From positions 1 to 5,920 of the forward strand of contig JAQUOK010000229.1 in the NCBI GenBank assembly GCA_028717165.1: a stretch of DNA of 5,920 nt, read 5' to 3'. A model generated the notes under the pieces. The model made no database searches. It saw only the letters and a list, made by a program, of their open reading frames with translations, and had not been told where the DNA came from. Source of the DNA: Victivallaceae bacterium (GTDB lineage Bacteria; Verrucomicrobiota; Lentisphaeria; Victivallales; Victivallaceae). This document shows, in pieces, positions 1-5,920 of this stretch; position 1 is the first letter of the stretch, and each line of letters begins with the position of its first letter. A program made the translations under genes and the position numbers.

Positions 1-792
1 GGGAGTCGAGAAGTTTTTCAAGTCATCCGAAAGGATCTCTCCGGTTTGGGGAACGCTGTCCGGATAAGTATCGCGGGGATTGAGCCGGTGATAAAGCAGC
101 CAGCCGCTTTTGTTTCCCGTCGTGACCGCGGCCGGCAGTGCGGGATCCGGTGTCTGATTCCTTGGAGAATAATAATAATCTATTCCCAGGCGGGTAATGA
201 CCTTTTCTTTTTCTTCGGGAGTCAGGGGCTGTTCTTCAAAGGTTAAATTGTCAAACCAGACGCTGCCACTCCCTGTGGAAAACAAGTATATCCTGATTTT
301 TTCAGTATTTTCCGGCGCTTCAAAATTAAAGGAATATTTTTTCCATTCATAGGTTCCGGGAAGAAACCTGTATTGTAAATTTATATTTTTCTCTTTGCTC
401 CGGTAACAGGTAAGCTGGACAAAAATGTTACTTGCATTTAACGATTTTACGTAAAGACTCAGGCAATAACCCGTTTTCTCCTTTACGGGAACAGAGTTAC
501 GCAAAACCCATGCGCTCCGTCCGACCTGCCCGGTATTTTCAATTTTTACGGACTGCTTACCGGAATACTTTATATCTGTATCTTTAAAGGTTTTATAATT
601 GCCGCTCCAAGTGTAGCCGTGGTCCCAAAAACAGACTGCCTGGCCGGCATTCGCTTCGAAATCACCGTTAGGAACCAGATTAGCGCTTGTATCGGCATAA
701 AGCCAGCTGTTCGTAATATAGACAGCGATGCCTAAAAGCCAGTATGTTTTGTTGAAAATTCTTCCGCATGATTTACAATTCAATGTTTGCAT
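1..792 (-). CDS. Secreted protein with N-terminal carbohydrate-binding-like domain (C-terminus beyond left edge)
   Basis: I translated the minus strand from ATG at 792; the frame stays open for 264 codons to the window edge. The start is supported by AAGAGGT a few bases upstream. Residues 1-33 resemble a signal peptide: positive residues at 11 and 15, a hydrophobic stretch at about 17-31, and a possible cleavage after Leu-Tyr-Ala33. Residues 38-187 look like a CBM4/9-type beta-sandwich: the opening NLVPNGDFE (38-46), a central YCLSLYVKS strand (109-117), and the closing VWFDNLTFEE (178-187). This fold usually binds glycans. After it comes an acidic linker and a segment with RDTYPDSVPQTGE (240-252). 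In Lentisphaerota and Planctomycetes, similar segments lead into large secreted proteins, often with glycoside-hydrolase-like domains, but that part is missing here, so the catalytic function is unknown. An oddity is a CxxC (Cys6, Cys9) in the n-region of the signal peptide. The gene lies 171 bases downstream of the pseudopilin and may be co-transcribed or have its own promoter. Confidence 0.75.
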   Translation of the reverse strand, partial: MQTLNCKSCGRIFNKTYWLLGIAVYITNSWLYADTSANLVPNGDFEANAGQAVCFWDHGYTWSGNYKTFKDTDIKYSGKQSVKIENTGQVGRSAWVLRNSVPVKEKTGYCLSLYVKSLNASNIFVQLTCYRSKEKNINLQYRFLPGTYEWKKYSFNFEAPENTEKIRIYLFSTGSGSVWFDNLTFEEQPLTPEEKEKVITRLGIDYYYSPRNQTPDPALPAAVTTGNKSGWLLYHRLNPRDTYPDSVPQTGEILSDDLKNFSTP

Positions 793-963
793 TTTACTTA
801 CCTCTTTTGTAAAGCAGTCTGCTGCCGGGCGGTTGACTAACCCCTTACCCGGGAGAGCTTGCACTTACGTGTTTTCTTTCATCACTGGCTCATTGCCAGG
901 TTACCAAGTCTATTTATTTTATTATTTACCTTTCACCGTTCTCGACTGTTTTCTTTATAAAAT
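793..963 (-). other. Intergenic leader with inverted repeats
   Basis: This 171-base gap separates the pseudopilin stop from the CBM-protein start. It holds CTGGC-N5-GCCAG (885-899). It also holds a nested pairing in which CCGGG (825-829) pairs with CCCGG (848-852), enclosing GGTT (831-834) and AACC (839-842), and a small GCAG/CTGC pairing (814-817 with 822-825). None is followed by a T-run in the minus direction, so these are not typical intrinsic terminators. The nested hairpin ends only about 30 bases from the start codon, so it would lie in the 5' leader of the CBM gene if transcription reads through. I see no match to a riboswitch class I know and no clear promoter. Confidence 0.3.
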
Positions 964-1665
964 TCACTCATTAATTGCCCACAATGCGGAATCTGCACCC
1001 AGAAGCCCGGATACAATGAATTGTACATGACCGTCACAGAAAAGATAGTTTCGCCCTCCCGTGCTATTGTGATATCCTGAAGAATTTATATAGCCTCTGG
1101 TTATGTAACTGTAAACTCCGCTTCCGAAATAACAACTGGCGTTCCAGTATTCCGTAACCCAGATAGTATTGGATGTAAGACGAATATTGCCGAGTTTTCT
1201 GGAGCCGTCACACCAGGAAATTCCTTCAAGACTGCCAGAGAAACTCCGATAATTACATGAATAACTGCGTTTGGGGGTGGTAACGGTACGTTTTATCTGA
1301 TCACTTGGACAGCGGAAAACAGTAACGTAATTTTCATTATTATAACCAAGATGGCTGGTATTAATAGTAAGATACGAATAAAGCAGATATATCCATGTTC
1401 TGGAAGAATTTGAAGACAAATAAGCGACTGGGAAATAATCGTTATAATCTCCTGTATACGCTAGTGTAGCAAGGCCTATCTGTTTTTGATTATTGGCACA
1501 TGCCGCCAAACGTACTTTTTCCCTTGCCTTGCCAAGCGCCGGCAGCAGCATACTGGCCAGAATTGCAATGATAGCGATCACTACGAGGAGTTCAATGAGT
1601 GTGAAATTACTTGTAATCAACAACTTGCAATCTCCGATACTTTTTTTGTCATGTCGAGTAAACAT
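964..1665 (-). CDS. Type IV pilin-like pseudopilin with DG-box C-terminus (H-X9-DG family variant)
   Basis: The 233-residue protein has a class III (prepilin) signal: leader residues 1-20, then FTLIELLVVIAIIAILA from Phe21, with the conserved Glu25 at +5 and one hydrophobic helix to about residue 43. A prepilin peptidase would cut before Phe21. The -1 residue is Asn instead of Gly, a relaxed position in this group as I recall it. The C-terminus has HNSTGGRNYLFCDGH (199-213), a variant of the H-X9-DG processing-associated motif with 11 residues between His199 and Asp211. The mature domain has six cysteines (56, 119, 137, 152, 178, 210), an even number that could form disulfides. The start is fixed by a strong Shine-Dalgarno, AAAGGAGGG at 1681-1673, seven bases upstream and inside the preceding gene; the start overlaps that gene by 17 bases, so translational coupling is likely. 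The family is abundant in PVC bacteria and its specific role is unknown: a surface, secretion or adhesion part is inferred. Confidence 0.9.
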   Translation of the reverse strand: MFTRHDKKSIGDCKLLITSNFTLIELLVVIAIIAILASMLLPALGKAREKVRLAACANNQKQIGLATLAYTGDYNDYFPVAYLSSNSSRTWIYLLYSYLTINTSHLGYNNENYVTVFRCPSDQIKRTVTTPKRSYSCNYRSFSGSLEGISWCDGSRKLGNIRLTSNTIWVTEYWNASCYFGSGVYSYITRGYINSSGYHNSTGGRNYLFCDGHVQFIVSGLLGADSALWAINE

Positions 1666-2998
1666 AATTTGTCCCTCCTTTATGAAGATTTAACTTTTTC
1701 TGACCATTTACAGCGGCATATTTCGACTTTGGGCATAATACGGTTTGAATTTTGTTCCTGACCAGTTCAAAACCGCCCGGAGCCAGATTAAAATAACCGT
1801 AATATTTATACGCTTCATTGACTTCATAACCGCCTTCCACATAGATTTCCCGGGGCGCGAGATAACCGATACAACCATTGGCGTAACCTACAACATAAAG
1901 CGGCTCAATGCCTGTCGCCTGCCGAAGCCGGCCGGCCATTTTTGAAAAAACCTCAGCGTTTACCCCCGTGAAAATCACCGGACCGATCCGCAAAACATGA
2001 ATATACGCTGTTATCGAGCGGGGAGCTTTGCCGTTGACAAGCAAATTTTTCGTTTCCTCATACCACATGTAAAATGCTTCATGGTTACGATTGGTTTCAT
2101 AGTTGTCATCCTGAGATTTATAATACAGATTATACCTGTCCATGATTGTTTCCAGTTGGGCGCTTGAAAGCGTGTCCAATGGAAGTTCAAATTCGGAGAA
2201 CCGGGATTCAATACTATCTTCATTACATTTTTCCAATGAAAATATTTCATTTATTATGGCGTTTCCTAGAATTGTCCCTGCTCTTTCGACTCCGGAATAA
2301 TCGCCGGCCATCACCGCCGGATTGATATTGCCGCAGCCGCCGTTGGTCAGGAATACCGTTGGCTTGCCGGGAAGCCCGGAAGCCGCAAATTCCGCCGCAA
2401 AACCGGCTATATCGGCGGAAATATTACGGTTGTTCGACGAAAGGCCGACATTATGTATGGCGTAATTCGCGATTACCGCCTTGAAAGAGCCGTCATTCCT
2501 GCGAAAAGCAAGTACCGGCAGTTTCGTATCGACATGGGAATTTTCGCTTGGACGCCGCCGGTCGATAGCGATATTTGCTACAGCGGTTTCAGAAAAACTC
2601 AGGGTTACGGCTTCAGCGTCACCGACTGCCGCCTTTGCGCCTTCAATAATGCTTCTTTCCAGGAAAACCATATATTCCGGGTCAAGCTCTCCGCATTTTC
2701 TCAGCCTTACCGTTGCGGGGCCCGCGTGAGTGTGCGTCGCGGAAAGAAAAACATCAGTAATTTTTACTGCGGTTTTTTCCGCCACGGCTTTTCGGATACG
2801 GACGGCTATATCGTTGGAAAAACCGATAAGGTCGCAATGTATCCAGATAATTCCTGCCCCGCCGTTTTCCAGATACAAAATTCTGGCATAAAGGTCGTCA
2901 TATTTTCCGACTGACGGTTGAACCCTGGCCAGATAGCCGCAGAGTTCAATGCCCGTCTCCGGCGTAATCACTTTCTCAGATATACCTGTTTTTAACAT
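1649..2998 (-). CDS. Neutral/alkaline non-lysosomal ceramidase-like hydrolase
   Basis: The 449 residues match the N-terminal catalytic domain of the neutral/alkaline ceramidase family, zinc amidases that cleave the N-acyl bond of ceramide. The opening (GISEKVITPETGIELCGY, 5-22) is typical. Candidate zinc ligands by analogy with the Pseudomonas enzyme are His91 in SATHTHAGP (86-94), His182 in NYAIHN, Glu349 in GVNAEVF and Tyr391 in GGYEVNEA. NGGCGNINP (219-227) and VGYANGCIGYLAP (370-382) are further family signatures. Classical secreted ceramidases are about 650-700 residues with a C-terminal Ig-like domain; this one lacks that domain and shows no signal peptide, so a cytoplasmic enzyme with another N-acyl substrate is as likely as a true ceramidase. 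Residues about 255-335 are poorly conserved by eye. The start lies three bases after the aminotransferase stop, with AAGG nine bases upstream, and the 3' end carries the pseudopilin's ribosome site. The gene is visibly richer in G+C than its upstream neighbour. Confidence 0.88.
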   Translation of the reverse strand: MLKTGISEKVITPETGIELCGYLARVQPSVGKYDDLYARILYLENGGAGIIWIHCDLIGFSNDIAVRIRKAVAEKTAVKITDVFLSATHTHAGPATVRLRKCGELDPEYMVFLERSIIEGAKAAVGDAEAVTLSFSETAVANIAIDRRRPSENSHVDTKLPVLAFRRNDGSFKAVIANYAIHNVGLSSNNRNISADIAGFAAEFAASGLPGKPTVFLTNGGCGNINPAVMAGDYSGVERAGTILGNAIINEIFSLEKCNEDSIESRFSEFELPLDTLSSAQLETIMDRYNLYYKSQDDNYETNRNHEAFYMWYEETKNLLVNGKAPRSITAYIHVLRIGPVIFTGVNAEVFSKMAGRLRQATGIEPLYVVGYANGCIGYLAPREIYVEGGYEVNEAYKYYGYFNLAPGGFELVRNKIQTVLCPKSKYAAVNGQKKLNLHKGGTNYVYST

Positions 2999-3001
2999 AG
3001 A

Positions 3002-4249
3002 TCAATGCCTTATTTTAGACCGTAGCCGTTTTTTGTTATCATGCACCCGGCTTATTGCATCGGCTATATCATCCATATTTTTTTTGTCTCCTAAAAGGAT
3101 ATTTTGAGGTAGCCAGCACCCTTCTGTTTCTGCCGAGTTTTCTGCAACCGGGCAGAATGTATTTGAATAGTTTAAATTGGGATTTGTATGTTTCCATTCG
3201 TTGAAGGTTGCAAATCGTTTTCCCTGCATAAACGGCTGTTTATAAATAAGCGTATTGTAGCCTTCAAAAACAGGAATACCTTTATTCCGCAAAGATTTGG
3301 TAAAGATATCCCTTGGTATTCCGCTGAAAATTTCCGTATCATAACGAAATAAATATAAGTGATACGTATGTCTTGTTGCTTCTTTTTTTCTTATAAGAGG
3401 CCTTATCCCAGGTATTTGAGACAACTTTTCATCAAGATATGCGGCATTTTTTTGACGTTTGTCGATTTGCCGGTCAATTTTCTTAATCTGCTCGTTCAGA
3501 ATAGCAGCTTGGAACTGTGACAAACGATAGTTGCTGCCCAAATTTTCATGTTGATACCATGCGCCATCTCTTATTCTTCCGCAATTATGAATACTCCAGC
3601 ATTTTTCAGTAAGTTCTTTATTGTTTGAAACAATAGCCCCGCCTTCACCACAACAGAGGTTTTTACTGGACTGGAAAGAAAAACTGCCAATGTCCCCTAT
3701 CGACCCGACTCTTTTCCCTTTATATTCCGCCCCATGGGCATGGGCACAGTCTTCAATGACATATAAGTTATATTTCCCGGCAATCTCCATTATTTTATCC
3801 ATGGCGGCAGCATGACCTCCCAGGTGAACGGGAATAATTGCTTTGGTTCTGGGCGTAACTGCTTTTTCAATTTTTCTGTAATCAATGCAATAAGTATCAG
3901 GGTCAATGTCTACAAAAACAGGTATGCAGTTTGCCTCGATAACACTTGTAGCTGTTGCCAGAAAGGTATATGGCGGCACAATTACTTCAGAACCTGCTTC
4001 AATATTACATGCAAGTAAAGCATTTCTCAGGGTAACTGATCCATTTGCCATTGTCACACAGTATTTGCAATGTTGATATTCAGCAAATGTCTTTTCAAAC
4101 TTCTCAGTTTCCTTTCCTCCTATTCCCCATACTCCACTGTTAAGCGCTCTCAACAAAGCCCTGCTTTCGCGTTGCCCATATTGTGGCCACTTGGGGAAGT
4201 CTTTCCATTTTTTTTTATTTCTGTAAATTTTTGTGTTTGATCTGTTCAT
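3002..4249 (-). CDS. DegT/DnrJ/EryC1/StrS family PLP-dependent aminotransferase
   Basis: This is a full-length (415 residues) fold-type I sugar/cyclitol aminotransferase. It transfers an amino group, usually from glutamate or glutamine, to a keto-sugar or keto-cyclitol using pyridoxal phosphate. Visible landmarks are WPQYGQRESRALLRALNSG (21-39); TMANGSVTLRNALLA (66-80), the phosphate-binding region; VPPYTFLATATSV (91-103); the PLP-ring Asp167 in VIEDCAHAHGA (164-174); the Schiff-base Lys196 in SFSFQSSKN; GEGGAIVSNN (201-210); and GSNYRLSQFQAAI (238-250). The overall style recalls the aminocyclitol/AHBA-synthase branch more than perosamine-type enzymes, but the substrate is not decided. It is the first gene of the minus-strand operon. 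The start is kept at 4249 because the conserved region begins soon after it and the next in-frame ATG (Met67) would remove the N-terminal part; the Shine-Dalgarno is weak (AAAGAAAG). The gene is AT-rich compared with the hydrolase that follows it. Confidence 0.92.
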   Translation of the reverse strand: MNRSNTKIYRNKKKWKDFPKWPQYGQRESRALLRALNSGVWGIGGKETEKFEKTFAEYQHCKYCVTMANGSVTLRNALLACNIEAGSEVIVPPYTFLATATSVIEANCIPVFVDIDPDTYCIDYRKIEKAVTPRTKAIIPVHLGGHAAAMDKIMEIAGKYNLYVIEDCAHAHGAEYKGKRVGSIGDIGSFSFQSSKNLCCGEGGAIVSNNKELTEKCWSIHNCGRIRDGAWYQHENLGSNYRLSQFQAAILNEQIKKIDRQIDKRQKNAAYLDEKLSQIPGIRPLIRKKEATRHTYHLYLFRYDTEIFSGIPRDIFTKSLRNKGIPVFEGYNTLIYKQPFMQGKRFATFNEWKHTNPNLNYSNTFCPVAENSAETEGCWLPQNILLGDKKNMDDIADAISRVHDNKKRLRSKIRH

Positions 4250-4278
4250 TTTATAAACTTTCTTTTTATTCTTGTCAA
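4250..4278 (-). promoter_or_regulatory. Sigma70-like promoter abutting the aminotransferase start
   Basis: On the minus strand, TTGACA (4278-4273) is followed after exactly 17 bases by TATAAA (4255-4250). This is a near-perfect match to the sigma70 consensus. The -10 box directly touches the ATG at 4249, so a start site at the usual distance would fall inside codons 2-4. Either the match is chance in an AT-rich stretch, or the real translation start is downstream, or the operon uses another promoter. Confidence 0.35.
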
Positions 4279-4283
4279 AATTC

Positions 4284-4300
4284 TACAATGTCTAATTGTA
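4284..4300. promoter_or_regulatory. Inverted repeat TACAAT-N5-ATTGTA, candidate operator
   Basis: Perfect 6-bp arms (4284-4289 and 4295-4300) flank five bases in the region between the divergent regulator and operon. The right arm overlaps the predicted -35 of the regulator gene, and the left arm lies six bases upstream of the predicted -35 of the operon. This is a suitable place for a site controlling both directions. AraC-family proteins more often bind direct repeats, so the binder could be another regulator, or the repeat could be chance. Confidence 0.3.
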
Positions 4301-4323
4301 AATATTTTATATATCACTATACT
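4296..4323 (+). promoter_or_regulatory. Possible promoter of the AraC-family gene
   Basis: TTGTAA (4296-4301), a 16-base AT-rich spacer and TATACT (4318-4323) give an acceptable sigma70-like arrangement. Transcription would start near 4330, about 45 bases before the ATG. The -35 overlaps the inverted repeat at 4284-4300, which would allow autoregulation. The region is very AT-rich, so similar matches arise by chance. Confidence 0.35.
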
Positions 4324-4375
4324 ATTAATATAAACAGGAAATAACTTAAAACAATGGATAAAAAGGTCAGTTAAG

Positions 4376-5212
4376 ATGCCAGTTTCGGATGTTCGAACTG
4401 TTCATGTTTTACCCAAAGGAATTCGTTCTGTCCATAAAAAATATGGACTATGGATATGTAAATTCTCGCGAAAAGGAATAGGGGAACCTGTACGTCCTGA
4501 AGAACTGCCGTTTAGATATTTTGAATTTTATGATCTCAGTCATTTATTTGATGGTAAAGGCTGGTATTGCCCATCTAATGGTATAATCCGCAAGGTAGAG
4601 AAAGGAGACGGTATTTTAATAACACCGGGTACCAAGCACAAATATGCAGGTAATAAAGAACCTTTCATTGAGGACTCCATTTCTTTTTGCGGGTCATTAG
4701 CTGATCATTTGTACAATGCCGGAATCATTAGAAATGGAATTATCAAAATAGGTTCAGTAAGGCGTCTTCTTCCTATTATTGATCTCGTGCAGGATAATTC
4801 AGATATTTCACAAATTAAAGCCAATCTTGCCTTGCAGAACCTGCTTGTGGAACTGTTTCTCGAAAATAAAAAGTTCATTACCGTATCTGAAGGTTCGCCT
4901 CTGGAGGATCTGCTTGGTGAAATAAAAAAACGTCCAGACAAAATATGGGATATTGAGATGATGGCAGATTTCTGCAATTTAAGTATATCACAGTTTAAAA
5001 GAGTATTTATTAAAAGAACCGGGCTGACCCCCAAAAGTTATGTTGATAACTTTAAAATGCAGTTGGCCGTAGAAATGCTGACTGATAATTCAAAAACAGT
5101 CGTTAATATTGCCTCTGAGCTCGGATATTCCGACCAGTATCATTTCAGTCGTCGTTTTAAACAGATAAAAGGCTATTCGCCACAAATCTACAGAAAACTT
5201 TTTATCCGATAA
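4376..5212 (+). CDS. AraC-family transcriptional regulator
   Basis: The 278-residue protein has the normal AraC length and layout. The N-terminal part (about 25-110) looks like a cupin-type sensor domain, with GDGILITPGTKHKYAGN (77-93) as a typical AraC cupin turn. The C-terminal DNA-binding domain holds two helix-turn-helix units: the first around WDIEMMADFCNLSISQFKRVF (191-211), the second around TVVNIASELGYSDQYHFSRRF (241-261). It ends with the family signature, including KGYSPQIYRK (265-274). AAAAGG at 4361-4366 is the ribosome site, nine bases before the ATG. The gene is transcribed away from the aminotransferase operon, the usual position for a local regulator, and the sensor domain may recognise a sugar or related inducer (inferred). 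There is no membrane segment, so the protein is cytoplasmic. Its 3' end converges on the broken C39-like gene 49 bases away; I found no clear terminator between them. Confidence 0.93.
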   Translation: MPVSDVRTVHVLPKGIRSVHKKYGLWICKFSRKGIGEPVRPEELPFRYFEFYDLSHLFDGKGWYCPSNGIIRKVEKGDGILITPGTKHKYAGNKEPFIEDSISFCGSLADHLYNAGIIRNGIIKIGSVRRLLPIIDLVQDNSDISQIKANLALQNLLVELFLENKKFITVSEGSPLEDLLGEIKKRPDKIWDIEMMADFCNLSISQFKRVFIKRTGLTPKSYVDNFKMQLAVEMLTDNSKTVVNIASELGYSDQYHFSRRFKQIKGYSPQIYRKLFIR

Positions 5213-5261
5213 AATTCTTAATCATCAGGCATTAATTGCGCCAAAGGTTTAATGGTTCAGA

Positions 5262-5920
5262 TCACTTATCCGGATGTACGGCGAGGGCGGTCAGGGTCAT
5301 TGCCCAGGCCTTTTCCCAGTTCAGCCTTTTTGAAGCATGGTCTTTCCCCAGGGTGTCTGAATAAATGACTTCATTGGTTTTATTATTGCAGCCGATAATT
5401 AAACGTGCCCGGCCGCCGCGGGCTGCAATTTCCGGTTTTTCTTTTATTACGCCGGTGAAGACGACCCAGAGAACAGGTTTGCCGGCATTGATTTCTTCAC
5501 ATACGCGGGCTTTGAAATCCGCTATCTTCTCCGGTTTGTTCCTGACTGCCGTCAATACTTCCTCGTCGATTGCGCCGAGCAGTTTGTCGAATGAATTGAC
5601 ATTGAATGAATTTATCCGGCTTTTCCCCATTTTTTCTGCCTGGCGGTTATATTTTTTTACGAAATCGTTAAAACTGTTGAAATCATCAAAAATCGAAATT
5701 TCCGCGATTTTCCTGACCTTGCAGCGGCATTCGCCGGCAATTGCGGAAAAAACATTTTTCAGCCCTTTGGCGCTTTTTTCATTCAGTTCGAGGTTTTTGC
5801 TGATCTTTTTCCAGTTCCTCCCTGGGAGCGGTTTTATAGTAGGCGAAAAGTCTTCTCATGCAGGCGGTGACGCAATCCTGAGGCGCTTTTTCCTTCAGCA
5901 TCGGGACGTTAAGGCAACGG
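5262..5920 (-). pseudogene. Frameshifted C39-like peptidase remnant (N-terminus beyond right edge)
   Basis: Two overlapping minus-strand frames join into one protein. The first, open from the right edge to a TGA at 5781-5779, reads LNVPMLKEKAPQDC then VTACMRRLFAYY, resembling the catalytic-Cys region of C39-like peptidases (Cys codon 5874-5872). The second, open from 5855 to the TGA at 5264-5262, carries the rest: NEKSAKGLKNVFSAIAGE, KPVLWVVFTG, then GGRARLIIGCNNKTNEVIYSD and HASKRLNWEKAWAMT. Removing one A from the A5 run at 5810-5806 joins them as REELEKISKNLELNEK. In the family the motif reads GGH-x-RLIIGYN; here Arg (codon 5411-5409) replaces the catalytic His. The Asp of YSD (5357-5355) remains. 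Frameshift plus His loss suggests a decayed gene. A shortened product could start at ATG 5630 (122 residues), but it would lack the Cys region. A sequencing error or a non-enzymatic relative remains possible. Confidence 0.65.

Noticed and set aside
885..899. CTGGC-N5-GCCAG as a terminator for the pseudopilin operon
   Set aside because: The stem is only 5 bp and is not followed by a T-run in the minus direction.
728..1030. A 100-codon plus-strand open frame across the CBM/pseudopilin gap
   Set aside because: It overlaps the 5' end of the CBM gene and the 3' end of the pseudopilin in antisense, shows no domain, and is best seen as a shadow.
2453..2914. A 153-codon plus-strand open frame opposite the hydrolase gene
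   Set aside because: It lies wholly antisense to a gene with clear family motifs and its translation shows no recognisable domain; long antisense frames are expected in this G+C-rich stretch.
4705..5034. A 109-codon minus-strand open frame inside the AraC gene
   Set aside because: It is antisense to the conserved AraC C-terminal domain and has no recognisable content.
5213..5261. A bidirectional terminator between the AraC gene and the C39-like remnant
   Set aside because: Only an imperfect palindrome (GGCATTAATTGCGCC) is visible, with no strong GC stem and no T-run.

Overview
The window looks like an accessory locus from a bacterium of the PVC group, most likely Lentisphaerota (Victivallis-like). 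The strongest clue is a pseudopilin whose N-terminus (FTLIELLVVIAIIAILA, then SMLLPALGKAREK) and C-terminal DG box are typical of the many pilin-like proteins encoded by these bacteria. An AraC regulator, a CBM-type secreted protein and a C39-like protein fit the same phylum. This assignment rests on family resemblance, not on a database search.

Layout. Four intact or edge-cut genes lie on the minus strand and read from about 4249 down to 1: a DegT/DnrJ/EryC1/StrS aminotransferase (4249-3002), a neutral/alkaline ceramidase-like hydrolase (2998-1649), a pseudopilin (1665-964) and the start of a secreted protein with a carbohydrate-binding-like domain (792 to the left edge). The first three form a tight unit, with a 3-base gap and then a 17-base overlap. 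The fourth follows a 171-base gap that holds inverted repeats but no convincing terminator. An AraC-family regulator (4376-5212) is divergent on the plus strand. It shares a 126-base AT-rich intergenic region with the aminotransferase, and that region holds a 6-bp-arm inverted repeat and promoter-like elements for both directions. At the right edge, converging on the regulator, is a broken C39-like peptidase gene (minus strand, 5262 to the edge). It carries a single-base frameshift, and an Arg sits where the catalytic His is expected.

How the genes may work together (inference). The AraC protein is the natural candidate to control the divergent operon. The operon combines an amide-hydrolase fold without a visible signal peptide, a PLP aminotransferase of the amino-sugar/aminocyclitol type, a pilin-like surface or secretion component and, further down, a secreted glycan-binding protein. 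A plausible reading is use or modification of an N-acylated amino sugar, aminocyclitol or glycolipid, but the substrate cannot be read from the sequence. No RNA gene, CRISPR array, insertion sequence or origin was found.
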